Assembly: GCF_002101585.1 (NCBI RefSeq)
Contig: NZ_LQOT01000014.1
Span: forward strand, 30,925 to 94,924
DNA length: 64,000 bases
Direction of reading: 5' to 3'
Origin: Mycolicibacter engbaekii
GTDB lineage: Bacteria; Actinomycetota; Actinomycetes; Mycobacteriales; Mycobacteriaceae
In this document: piece by piece, positions 8,632-16,975 of the stretch
Position numbering within the stretch: the first letter of the stretch is position 1
Layout of the letters: each line of letters opens with the position of its first letter
Program-made: the position numbers and the translations under genes
Notes under the pieces: generated by a model
The model's database searches: none
What the model saw: only the letters and a program-made list of their open reading frames with translations
What the model was told of the DNA's origin: nothing

Positions 8632-10115
8632 AGCCGCCCAAAAAGGGGCTGTCGATCGGCGTCATCGGCGCCGGTCCGGGCGGCCTGGCCTTGGGAATCC
8701 TGTTGCGGCGTGCGGGCTTTTTCGACTTCACCATTTTCGACCGCGAGGACGGGGTCGGGGGGACCTGGCGGATCAACACCTATCCGGGTCTGGCCTGCGA
8801 TGTCAGGTCGCACCTGTACTCCTATTCTTTCGACCTGAACGCCCATTGGTCGCGGCAATGGTCCCAGCAGCCGGAGATCCTCGCCTACTTCGAGCGTTGC
8901 GCCGCCGAGCACGGCCTGACCCAACATCTGCGGCTGGGCACGGAGATCTGTTCGGCCCGCTGGGAGGAAGACCGGCGGCAGTGGTGCCTGGGTGCCCGCG
9001 ACGGCGCCGAGTACCGGTTCGACGCGGTGGTCTCGGCGGTCGGCCTGTTCACCCGGCCGGTGCTGCCGGATCTGATCGAAGAGCAGCCCTTCACCGGCAC
9101 CGTCATGCACTCGGCGCGGTGGGACCATACGGTGCCGATCGCCGGCGCGAAGGTCGCGGTGCTGGGGACCGGTTCGACTGCGGCGCAACTGCTGCCGGAG
9201 CTGGCCGAGGTTGCCGAGAAGGTGTACTCGCTGCAGCGGTCGCCCACCTGGATCCTGCCCAAACCCGACCGTCCCTACACGCCGCTGCAGCGGTGGGTCT
9301 TCGCCCGCGTCCCCCTGGCCAAGCGGCTGTATCGGCTGCGGCTGTGGCTGCGCAGCGAAGCGAACATCTCGGTGATCGAGAGCGGCAGCGACAGGACCAG
9401 GGAGCTGACCGATGTCGCGCGAAAACTGCTGGACACCACCATCTCCGACGAGAGCCTCCGGGCAGAGCTCACGCCCGATCACCCGTTGGGCTGCAAGCGT
9501 CTGGTCTTCTCCTCGGAGTACCTGCCGGCGCTGGCGCGGCCCAACGTCGAAGTGGTGAACAGCCCGGCCGCGGCGTTGCGTGCCCGATCGGTGGTCGCCG
9601 AGGACGGCACCGAGTGCGAAGTCGACGTGGTGGTCTGCGCCACCGGGTACGCGGCCGCGGACTACCTGGGTCAGATCGAGGTGACCGGTGAGGGAGGAAC
9701 CACGCTCAAGCAGGCCTGGAGCGACGGGCCGCGCGCCTATCTCGGTATGGCGATGCCCGGTTTCCCCAACTTCTTCATGCTCTACGGACCCAACACCAAC
9801 GTCGGGTCCAACAGCGTGATCTTCGTGCTGGAAGCCCAGGCGCGATACATCGTGCGGGTGTTCAAGCACCTGCGACGCACGCGCAAGTCCTATGTCGCCG
9901 TGCGGCCCGCCGCGCTGACGGACTTCATCGCCAAGGTCGACCGGTGGATGCGTAACACCGTGTGGACTTCCCGATGCAGCAACTATTTTCGGGCGGCAAA
10001 CGGACGCGTGGTGACGCAGTGGCCGCGTAGCGCCGGTGCCTTCTGGGCCATGACCCGCAGGTTCCGGCCCGCCGACTTCACCTTCGAACCGGTGGTCAGG
10101 GCCGACCGAAGGTGA
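8613..10115 (+). CDS. Flavin monooxygenase with Baeyer-Villiger fingerprint
   Basis: A protein of about 500 residues with two dinucleotide folds: FAD site GAGPGG at residues 19-24 and NADPH site GTGSTA at 185-190. Between them FTGTVMHSARWD (160-171) matches the Baeyer-Villiger fingerprint FxGxxxHxxxW. Such enzymes insert oxygen next to a ketone, giving an ester or lactone. The ATG at 8613 has GGCGG upstream; an in-frame ATG at 8628 overlaps the SDR stop as ATGA and is equally possible. It is the last operon gene and runs 20 bases into the opposing dehydrogenase gene. Together with the SMP-30 lactonase it suggests a ring-opening route. Confidence 0.88.
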   Translation: MSADPMKPPKKGLSIGVIGAGPGGLALGILLRRAGFFDFTIFDREDGVGGTWRINTYPGLACDVRSHLYSYSFDLNAHWSRQWSQQPEILAYFERCAAEHGLTQHLRLGTEICSARWEEDRRQWCLGARDGAEYRFDAVVSAVGLFTRPVLPDLIEEQPFTGTVMHSARWDHTVPIAGAKVAVLGTGSTAAQLLPELAEVAEKVYSLQRSPTWILPKPDRPYTPLQRWVFARVPLAKRLYRLRLWLRSEANISVIESGSDRTRELTDVARKLLDTTISDESLRAELTPDHPLGCKRLVFSSEYLPALARPNVEVVNSPAAALRARSVVAEDGTECEVDVVVCATGYAAADYLGQIEVTGEGGTTLKQAWSDGPRAYLGMAMPGFPNFFMLYGPNTNVGSNSVIFVLEAQARYIVRVFKHLRRTRKSYVAVRPAALTDFIAKVDRWMRNTVWTSRCSNYFRAANGRVVTQWPRSAGAFWAMTRRFRPADFTFEPVVRADRR

Positions 10116-11211
10116 TGATCTGCCGCACCGCGACGCCGTCGGCGAGCTGGTCCATGGCCTCGTTGATCCGCTCCAGGGGCAAGGTGGACGACACCAAACG
10201 CTCCACCGGAAGCCGCCCCGCCCGCCACATTTCGACAAAACGCGGGATGTCGCGCGCGGGAACCGCTGACCCCAGATAGCTGCCGATCAGCGAGCGGCCC
10301 TCGGCGACCAGCCCCAGCGGCGACACGCTGATCCGGGCGTCCGGAGCCGGCAGGCCGACGGTGATGGTGCGCCCACCGGGCGCGGTCAGACCGATCGCCG
10401 CCTCCAGCGCGGCGGGGTGCCCCGCCGCCTCGATCACCACCGGGGCGCGCACGCCGGCGGCGAGAGCCTGCTCGGGGGTGTACGTCCGGTGCGCGCCCAG
10501 CTCGGCCGCGGCCGTCAGCTTGTCCGGCAGCCGGTCCACGGCGACCACCTGCACCTCGTCGTAGGCCAGCGCGGTCAGCACCGCGGCCATCCCCACCCCG
10601 CCGAGGCCGACCACCACGACGGTCTCACCCGGGCCCGGACGGCCCACGTTGAGCACGGCACCGCCACCGGTCAGCACCGCGCAGCCCAGGAGGGCTGCCA
10701 CCGCCGGAGGCACGTCGTCGGGGACCGGCACCGCGCTCGCCTGGTTGACCACCGCATGCGTGGCGAACCCGGAGACCCCGAGGTGGTGATAGACGGTCTG
10801 GTCGCCGCGGTGCAGCCGCAGCCCACCGCCGAGCAGGGTCCCCGCACCGTTGGCGGCGCTGCCGGGCTCACACGGCGCCATGCCGTCGGTGGCGCACGCC
10901 GGGCAGGCGCCGCAGCGGGGCAGGAAGGCCAGCACCACCCGCTGTCCGGTTCGCACCGCGGTGACGCCCGCACCGACCGCCTCGACGATCCCGGCGGCCT
11001 CGTGGCCGAGCAGCATCGGCACCGGTCGCACCCGGTTCCCGTCGACCACCGACAGGTCGGAGTGGCAGACCCCGGCGGCCTCGACCCGCACCAGCAGTTC
11101 GCCCGGCCCGGGCGGGTCCAGCTCCACCTGTGCCACCGTCAGCGGGCGTGAGGCGGCATACGGGCGCGGCGCCCCGATCCGCTCCAGCACCGCCCCGCGG
11201 ATCGTGGTCAT
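10096..11211 (-). CDS. adhE1: Zinc-dependent alcohol dehydrogenase, Rv0162c (adhE1)-like
   Basis: A 371-residue zinc alcohol dehydrogenase. Catalytic-zinc residues are Cys49-His50 and His70-Glu71; the structural zinc lobe has Cys100, 103, 106 and 114. The Rossmann motif is VVGLGGVGM. Position next to the Rv0163- and Rv0164-like genes and the mce1 operon matches M. tuberculosis adhE1 (Rv0162c), recalled from memory. I prefer the ATG at 11211; a TTG four codons upstream is in frame. Only 14 bases separate it from the divergent thioesterase, so at least one transcript may be leaderless. The 3' end overlaps the monooxygenase by 20 bases. Confidence 0.85.
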   Translation of the reverse strand: MTTIRGAVLERIGAPRPYAASRPLTVAQVELDPPGPGELLVRVEAAGVCHSDLSVVDGNRVRPVPMLLGHEAAGIVEAVGAGVTAVRTGQRVVLAFLPRCGACPACATDGMAPCEPGSAANGAGTLLGGGLRLHRGDQTVYHHLGVSGFATHAVVNQASAVPVPDDVPPAVAALLGCAVLTGGGAVLNVGRPGPGETVVVVGLGGVGMAAVLTALAYDEVQVVAVDRLPDKLTAAAELGAHRTYTPEQALAAGVRAPVVIEAAGHPAALEAAIGLTAPGGRTITVGLPAPDARISVSPLGLVAEGRSLIGSYLGSAVPARDIPRFVEMWRAGRLPVERLVSSTLPLERINEAMDQLADGVAVRQIITFGRP

Positions 11212-11225
11212 GCTGGAATACAACC

Positions 11226-11708
11226 ATGAGTTCGGACGCAGCGGTCCCGCCCGCGCCGGAAGGCCTGACCAGCCACGACTTCCCGGTGCACTGGCCGGTG
11301 CTGACCCGCTGGGCCGACAACGACATGTTCGGTCATCTCAACAACGCGGTGTACTACCAGCTGTTCGACACCGCCATCAACGGCTGGATCGCCGCCCATG
11401 TGGACACCGATCCGGTCGCCACACCGCAGCTGGGGGTGGTGGCCGAGTCGGGTTGCCGCTTTCTGGGCGAACTCGCCTTCCCGGACCGGTTGGCGGTCGG
11501 GCTGGCCGTGACCCGGCTCGGACGGAGCAGCGTCACCTACCGGCTCGCGGTGTTCCGGGCCCCGGACGAGCGCGGCGCCGAGCCCGCAGCGGGGGCGCCA
11601 CTGGCCGCGCTCGGGCACTGGGTCCACGTCTACGTCGACCGCACCACCCGCCGGCCCGTGCCGATTCCCGACGGTATCCGCGCGCTGCTGAGCACCGCCC
11701 AGGTTTAA
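11226..11708 (+). CDS. Hotdog-fold acyl-CoA thioesterase, Rv0163-like
   Basis: A 160-residue single-domain hotdog protein of the 4-hydroxybenzoyl-CoA thioesterase type. The family core is RWADNDMFGHLNNAVYYQLF, where the Asp after WAD is the usual catalytic acid. It likely hydrolyses a short or aromatic acyl-CoA. It reads away from the adhE1-like gene and is followed 36 bases later by the TB18.5-like gene, the order I recall for Rv0162c-Rv0163-Rv0164. Confidence 0.82.
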   Translation: MSSDAAVPPAPEGLTSHDFPVHWPVLTRWADNDMFGHLNNAVYYQLFDTAINGWIAAHVDTDPVATPQLGVVAESGCRFLGELAFPDRLAVGLAVTRLGRSSVTYRLAVFRAPDERGAEPAAGAPLAALGHWVHVYVDRTTRRPVPIPDGIRALLSTAQV

Positions 11709-11744
11709 CTCGGCGGTCGTCCGGCCGGTGGCTATGCTCGGCGG

Positions 11745-12185
11745 GTGCCGCTCGTGAGCAAGACCGTCGAAGTCGCCGCCGATGCCGCCACGATCATGGG
11801 TATCGTGGCCGACTTCGAGGCGTATCCGCAATGGAACGAAGAGGTCAAAGGAATTTGGGTGCTGGCCCGTTACGACGACGGCCGGCCCAGCCAGCTGCGC
11901 CTGGACGCGTCCTACTCCGGCTTCGACGGGACCTTCATCCAGGCCGTGTACTACCCCAGCGAAACCCAGATCCAGACCGTCCTGCAGCAGGGCGACCTGT
12001 TCAGCAAGCAGGAGCAGCTGTTCTCCGTGGTCGAGATCGGTCCCACGACGTTGCTCACCGTCGACATGAATGTCGAGACCGAGATGTCGGTGCCCAAGCC
12101 GATGCTCAAGAAGGCCTTCAACAACGCCCTGGACTATCTGGCCGACAATCTCAAACGGCGCGCCGAAGCACTCGCGGCAGGCTAG
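11745..12185 (+). CDS. SRPBCC (START-like) protein, TB18.5/Rv0164-like
   Basis: A 146-residue START-like protein with a deep hydrophobic pocket fold. The opening VSKTVEVAADAATIMGIVADFEAYPQWN is the classic first strand, helices and tryptophan of the family (cited in two pieces: VSKTVEVAADAATIM and IVADFEAYPQWN). YDDGRPSQLRLD and the AVYYPSETQIQTV stretch closely match my memory of TB18.5 (Rv0164). The GTG at 11745 fits that start. Ligand and role are unknown. It lies just upstream of fadD5; in M. tuberculosis mce1R intervenes, but here only 63 bases do. Confidence 0.8.
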   Translation: MPLVSKTVEVAADAATIMGIVADFEAYPQWNEEVKGIWVLARYDDGRPSQLRLDASYSGFDGTFIQAVYYPSETQIQTVLQQGDLFSKQEQLFSVVEIGPTTLLTVDMNVETEMSVPKPMLKKAFNNALDYLADNLKRRAEALAAG

Positions 12186-12248
12186 CCTCAGCGTCGATCA
12201 AGCGGCGGAAGCCGTGTGTCGTCGTCAATACGAAGCGGGAGATCCGAA

Positions 12249-13829
12249 TTGAGCCACGCAACCGTCGATCCCGCCGAGCAGCCTTACCGTGCTCGTCGAC
12301 AGAACTGGGTCAACCAGTTGGACCGGCACGCGCTGATGCAGCCGAACGCGACGGCGCTGCGCTTCCTCGGCCAGACCACCACCTGGGCGCAGCTGCGTGA
12401 CCGGGTCGCGGCGCTGGCCGACGCCCTGAGCCGTCGCGGGGTCCGCGCCGGCGATCGGGTGATGATCCTGATGCTCAACCGCACCGAGTTCGTCGAGTCG
12501 GTGCTGGCCGCCAACATGCTCGGCGGAATCGCGGTCCCGGTGAACTTCCGGCTCACCCCGCCGGAGATCGCCTACCTGGTCGGCGACTGCGAGGCCAGGG
12601 TGCTGATCACCGAACCGGCGCTGGTGCCGGTCGCCACCGGCGTGCGCGAGCTGACCGAGTTGCTGGAGACCGTGGTGGTGGCCGGTGCTCCCAGTGACAG
12701 CGATGCGGGTCTGATCGGCTACGAAGACCTCATCGACGAGACCGGCGAACCGCACGCGCCGGTCGACATCCCCAACGACTCCCCGGCCCTGATCATCTAC
12801 ACCTCGGGGACCACCGGCCTGCCCAAGGGCGCGGTGCTCACCCACACCAACCTGCTGGGCCAGACCATGACGGCGCTGCACACCTCCGGGACCGGCACCG
12901 GCGACGTGGCGTTCATCGGTGTGCCGTTCTTCCACATCGCCGGGGTGGGCAACCTGCTGCCCGGCATGTGGCTGGGCATCCCGACCGTCATCAATCCGCT
13001 GGGCGCGTTCGACGCCGGCCAACTGCTCGACGTTTTGGCCGCGGAGCGGGTGACCGGGATCTTCCTGGTGCCGGCCCAGTGGCAGGCGGTCTGCGCCGAG
13101 CAGCAGGCCAACCCGCGTGACATCTGTCTGCGGACCATGTCGTGGGGCGCGGCGCCGGCCTCGGATGCCCTGCTGCGGCAGATGGCGGAGACGTTCCCGG
13201 GCACCAAGATCCTGGCGGCCTTCGGGCAGACCGAGATGTCGCCGGTGACCTGCATCCTGCTGGGCGAGGACGCCATCAGGAAACTCGGTTCGGTCGGTAC
13301 CGTGATTCCGACGGTCAGCGCCCGCGTGGTCGACGAGCAGATGAACGACGTGCCCGTCGGCGAGGTGGGCGAGATCGTGTACCGGGCGCCCACCCTGATG
13401 AGCGGCTATTGGAACAACCCCCAGGCCACCGCCGAGGCCTTCGCCGGCGGCTGGTTCCACTCCGGAGACCTGGTCCGCATGGACGAGGAAGGCTACGTGT
13501 GGGTGGTCGACCGCAAGAAGGACATGATCATCTCCGGCGGCGAGAACGTGTACTGCGCCGAAGTGGAGAACGTGCTGGCCGATCACCCGGACATCGTCGA
13601 GGTGGCCGTCATCGGCCGCCCGGACGAACGGTGGGGCGAGGTGCCGGTGGCGGTTGCTGCGTTGTCCCGCGAAGGGCTGACCCTGGCCGAGCTCGAGGTG
13701 TTCATGACCGAGCGTTTGGCGCGCTACAAGCACCCCAAGGCACTGGAGATCGTCGAGGCCCTGCCCCGCAACCCGGCGGGCAAGGTGCTCAAAACCGAAC
13801 TGCGAACTCAGTTCGGTTCGGCCCGCTGA
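12249..13829 (+). CDS. fadD5: Long-chain fatty-acid-CoA ligase FadD5
   Basis: An acyl-AMP/CoA ligase of about 526 residues, first gene of the mce1 operon. The P-loop signature YTSGTTGLPKGAVLTH, the GQTEMSPV adenylate motif, the YWNNPQATAEAF-GWFHSGD segment and DRKKDMIISGGENVY with C-terminal PRNPAGKVLKTEL are all intact. It activates fatty acids, probably those imported or recycled by the Mce1 transporter. I chose the TTG at 12249, with GGGAGA 6-7 bases upstream; a GTG at 12216 would add eleven residues that read as non-conserved. Sequence closely resembles M. tuberculosis Rv0166 as I remember it. Confidence 0.9.
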   Translation: MSHATVDPAEQPYRARRQNWVNQLDRHALMQPNATALRFLGQTTTWAQLRDRVAALADALSRRGVRAGDRVMILMLNRTEFVESVLAANMLGGIAVPVNFRLTPPEIAYLVGDCEARVLITEPALVPVATGVRELTELLETVVVAGAPSDSDAGLIGYEDLIDETGEPHAPVDIPNDSPALIIYTSGTTGLPKGAVLTHTNLLGQTMTALHTSGTGTGDVAFIGVPFFHIAGVGNLLPGMWLGIPTVINPLGAFDAGQLLDVLAAERVTGIFLVPAQWQAVCAEQQANPRDICLRTMSWGAAPASDALLRQMAETFPGTKILAAFGQTEMSPVTCILLGEDAIRKLGSVGTVIPTVSARVVDEQMNDVPVGEVGEIVYRAPTLMSGYWNNPQATAEAFAGGWFHSGDLVRMDEEGYVWVVDRKKDMIISGGENVYCAEVENVLADHPDIVEVAVIGRPDERWGEVPVAVAALSREGLTLAELEVFMTERLARYKHPKALEIVEALPRNPAGKVLKTELRTQFGSAR

Positions 13830-14083
13830 ACCGATTAGGTGCACGGCTTTCACTATGGCGATCAGTGAGGTGGCAGGGCGTTACTGCCCGGTAGGAAACG
13901 CGCGTGGGTTCCGTCCGTTCAATGTTCCTCTCACGGAGCCATCAGGTATGGTCCGATGGTCGCCAAAGGCACTCGGGGCCGAGAAGGTGACGCCGGTCTC
14001 GCTGATCGACGGACGGGAGAAGACACTGTGCGACGCGGTTTGTTGCTGAGTCGTGCGGCGGGATCTTTTGTGAGGGGGGTGGT
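13830..14083 (+). promoter_or_regulatory. fadD5-yrbE1A intergenic region, possible internal promoter
   Basis: A gap of 254 bases is striking in an operon whose other genes nearly all overlap. It has a small hairpin (GGGC-GTTACT-GCCC near 13876) and a possible -10 element TATGGT near 13947 with no clear -35. An internal promoter between fadD5 and yrbE1A has been described for M. tuberculosis; this gap is in the same place. A 64-codon open frame inside it has no support as a gene. Confidence 0.4.
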
Positions 14084-14887
14084 GTGACCGCTCCAGCGAG
14101 TCCCCGTGTCGCCGACTTCCTCCGGGATCGTGTGCTGCCGCCGCTGATCATGGTCGGCGGTTTCTTCAGGATGTGTGCCCTGACCGCCCGGGCCCTGTTC
14201 GTCCGGCCCTTCCAGTGGCGCGAGACGCTGCAGCAGGGCTGGTTCATCACCAGCGTCGCCATCATCCCGACCATCGCTGTCGCCATCCCGCTGACCGTGC
14301 TGCTGGTCTTCACGCTCAATATCTTGTTGGCGCAGTTCGGTGCCGCAGATGTGTCCGGTGCCGGCGCAGGCATCGCGGCCGTCACCCAGTTGGGTCCGCT
14401 GGTCACTGTGCTGGTGGTTGCCGGCGCCGGGTCGACCGCGATCTGCGCCGACCTGGGGGCCCGGACCATTCGCGAGGAGATCGACGCGATGGAGGTGCTG
14501 GGTATCGACCCCATCCATCGCCTGGTGGTGCCAAGGGTGATCGCCGCGACCGTGGTGGCCCTGCTGCTCAACGCACTGGTGATCGTGATCGGCCTGGCCG
14601 GCGGCTTCCTGTTCGGTGTCTACCTGCAGAACGTGTCCGGTGGCGCCTACCTGTCGACGTTGACTCTGCTCACCGGGTTGCCCGAGGTGATCATCTCGAC
14701 GGTGAAGGCGAGCGTGTTCGGACTCATCGCCGGCTTAGTCGGTTGCTATCGAGGGCTCACCGTGCGCGGTGGCTCCAAAGGCCTGGGCACCGCCGTGAAC
14801 GAGACCGTCGTGCTGTGCGTGCTTGCGTTGTTCGCCGTGAACGTGGTGCTGACCACCATCGGCGTGAAGTTCGGAACGGGGACCTGA
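14084..14887 (+). CDS. yrbE1A: Mce1 transporter permease YrbE1A
   Basis: A 267-residue MlaE/YrbE permease with about five or six membrane segments. The family loop RTIREEIDAMEVLGIDPI is at residues 123-140. The permease pairs with YrbE1B and, by analogy, with an ATPase (MceG) encoded elsewhere to import lipids through the Mce1A-F assembly. The GTG start follows a strong GAGGGGGGT stretch. It stops one base before yrbE1B. Confidence 0.93.
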   Translation: MTAPASPRVADFLRDRVLPPLIMVGGFFRMCALTARALFVRPFQWRETLQQGWFITSVAIIPTIAVAIPLTVLLVFTLNILLAQFGAADVSGAGAGIAAVTQLGPLVTVLVVAGAGSTAICADLGARTIREEIDAMEVLGIDPIHRLVVPRVIAATVVALLLNALVIVIGLAGGFLFGVYLQNVSGGAYLSTLTLLTGLPEVIISTVKASVFGLIAGLVGCYRGLTVRGGSKGLGTAVNETVVLCVLALFAVNVVLTTIGVKFGTGT

Positions 14888-14888
14888 C

Positions 14889-15758
14889 ATGTCGACATCA
14901 GCGGTGGTGCGAGGTCGCTTTCCCGGCCTGGTCGCCAACTATCAGCGCTATGTCGGGGTAGCTGGCCGCACGCTGGAGAAGAGCGGTCGGCTCGGTTGGT
15001 TCTCGGTGGCCGCCCTTCGGCAGATTCCGTGGGCGCTGCGCCGGTACCGCACCGAGACGCTGCGTCTGGTCGCCGAATTGGGGATGGGCACCGGAGCCAT
15101 GGCGGTGATCGGCGGCACTGTCGCGATCATGGGTTTCGTGATGCTGGCCGGCGGTTCGCTGATCGCCATCCAGGGCTTCACCTCGCTGGGCAACATCGGG
15201 GTCGAGACCTACACCGGTTTCGCCGCGGCCCTGGTCAACGTGCGCGTGGTCGGTCCGGTCAACGCCGGTATCGCCTTGGCGGCCACCGTGGGAGCGGGCG
15301 CCACCGCCGAATTGGGCGCGATGCGCATCAGCGAGGAGATCGACGCGCTCGAAGTGATGGGGATCAACTCGATCGCCTACCTGGTGTCGACGCGTGTGGT
15401 GGCCGGTTTCACCGTGATCATTCCGCTCTACGCGCTCGCACTGATCATGGCGTTCGCCGCACCGCAGATCGTCACCACGTTGTTCTTCGGCCAGTCCTCG
15501 GGCACCTACGAGCACTACTTCCGAACGTTCCTGCGGCCAGATGACGTGTTCTGGTCCTTCATCGAGACCATATTGATCGCGGTGGTGGTCATGATCACCC
15601 ACTGCTATTACGGCTTCAACGCCAGCGGGGGACCGGTCGGCGTGGGCAGCGCGGTCGGCCAGTCGATGCGCCTGTCCCTGATCACCGTGCCCACCGTCGT
15701 GCTGCTCGCCGCGTTGGCGCTCTACGGCGTCGACCCCAACTTCAACCTAACGATGTGA
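14889..15758 (+). CDS. yrbE1B: Mce1 transporter permease YrbE1B
   Basis: A 289-residue MlaE/YrbE permease, partner of YrbE1A. It has a soluble N-terminus of about 60 residues (LVANYQRYVGVAGRTLEKSG), then membrane segments and the coupling loop MRISEEIDALEVMGINSI, with YYGFNASGGPVGVG near the C-terminus. The ATG follows the yrbE1A stop by one base, and the stop overlaps mce1A as GTGA, so translation is coupled. Confidence 0.93.
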   Translation: MSTSAVVRGRFPGLVANYQRYVGVAGRTLEKSGRLGWFSVAALRQIPWALRRYRTETLRLVAELGMGTGAMAVIGGTVAIMGFVMLAGGSLIAIQGFTSLGNIGVETYTGFAAALVNVRVVGPVNAGIALAATVGAGATAELGAMRISEEIDALEVMGINSIAYLVSTRVVAGFTVIIPLYALALIMAFAAPQIVTTLFFGQSSGTYEHYFRTFLRPDDVFWSFIETILIAVVVMITHCYYGFNASGGPVGVGSAVGQSMRLSLITVPTVVLLAALALYGVDPNFNLTM

Positions 15759-16975
15759 CGCGGATGGCAAACGGGAAGCAGAACAAAGTCCACAACCCGC
15801 CGTACCGGCTCGCGGGCCTGGTGACCTTCGCGGTCCTGGCCCTTATCGCCGGCCTGGTTTACGGCCAGTTCCGTGGCGCTTTCACCAAGACGACGACATT
15901 GACCATGGTGGCCCCGCGCGCCGGTCTGGTGATGGATCCCGGCGGTCCGGTGACCTACAACGGGGTCCAGATCGGGCGCGTCTCGAGCATCACGCCGACC
16001 GAGTACGAGAACAAGCCGGCCGCCAAGTTCGCCCTCGACGTGAACCCGAAGTACCTCAAGCTGATTCCGTCCAACGTGAAGGCCGACATCATGGCGACCA
16101 CGCTGTTCGGCAACAAGTACGTCTCGCTGACCGCGCCGGAACACCCTGCGCGGGAGCGCATCACCACCAAAAACATCATCGCGACCTCGGTGACCACCGA
16201 GCTCAACACGCTGTTCGAGACGATCAACAACCTGTCCGAACACGTCGACCCGATCAAACTGAACCTGACCCTGCACGCCGCGGCGGAGGCTCTGACCGGG
16301 CTGGGCGACAAGCTGGGTGAATCGCTGGTCAACGGCAATGCGATCCTCGACGACGCCAATGCGCGGATGCCGTTGTTCCGCCGCGACCTCAAGGGTTTCG
16401 CCAACCTGGCCGAGGTCTACGCCAATGGGGCACCGGATCTGATCGGCTTCCTGGACAGCTCGGTGGTGACCGTCAAGACGATCACCAACCAACAGAAGGA
16501 ACTGGACGCCGCGTTGCTGGGCGCCGCCGGGGTGGGCAACCTTGGGGCCGACATCACCGAGCGGTTCGGTCCGTACTTCCGGGCCCAGTTCGCCGATCTG
16601 GTTCCGGTCTCGGCGCTGCTGGACGAGTACAGCCCGGAGTTGTTCTGCGCCATCCGAAACCTGGCCGAGGGCGCACCCAAGGTCTACGAGTTCCTCGGCG
16701 GCGACGGCTACGCGCTCGACACCGTCAGTGAGTTGGTCGGCCCGGCCAACCCGTACATCTACCCCGAGAACCTGCCGCGGTACAACGCCCGCGGTGGCCC
16801 TGGCGGCGCGCCGGGTTGTTGGCAGAAGATCACCCATGACTTCTGGCCGGCGCCCTACCTGGTGGCCGACACGGGAGTCAGCCAAGCGCCGTACAACCAC
16901 TTTGATACCGGATCGCCCCTGGCCGTTGATTACGTCTGGGGTCGCCAAGTCGGGGATAACACGATTAACCCATGA
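15755..16975 (+). CDS. mce1A: Mce1A, MlaD-domain lipid-transport protein
   Basis: A 406-residue Mce protein: membrane anchor near residues 20-42, MlaD domain about 45-120 (GLVMDPGGPVTYNGVQIGRV), then a long helical region and a C-terminus ending VWGRQVGDNTINP as in M. tuberculosis Mce1A. It is about 48 residues shorter than the tuberculosis protein as I remember it; the hydrophobic stretch expected before NPYIYPENLP is absent. It forms part of the Mce1 hetero-oligomer that carries fatty acids across the periplasm. The GTG start overlaps yrbE1B; an ATG three codons later is possible. Confidence 0.92.
   Translation: MTRMANGKQNKVHNPPYRLAGLVTFAVLALIAGLVYGQFRGAFTKTTTLTMVAPRAGLVMDPGGPVTYNGVQIGRVSSITPTEYENKPAAKFALDVNPKYLKLIPSNVKADIMATTLFGNKYVSLTAPEHPARERITTKNIIATSVTTELNTLFETINNLSEHVDPIKLNLTLHAAAEALTGLGDKLGESLVNGNAILDDANARMPLFRRDLKGFANLAEVYANGAPDLIGFLDSSVVTVKTITNQQKELDAALLGAAGVGNLGADITERFGPYFRAQFADLVPVSALLDEYSPELFCAIRNLAEGAPKVYEFLGGDGYALDTVSELVGPANPYIYPENLPRYNARGGPGGAPGCWQKITHDFWPAPYLVADTGVSQAPYNHFDTGSPLAVDYVWGRQVGDNTINP

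Noticed and set aside
12225..13853. Open frame of over 500 codons antisense to fadD5
   Set aside because: GC-rich DNA leaves long antisense frames open. The product is His/Arg/Gly-rich without any family motif, while fadD5 on the other strand has every motif intact.
13855..14049. A 64-codon frame between fadD5 and yrbE1A
   Set aside because: No ribosome site, no motif, and it lies where an internal promoter is expected.
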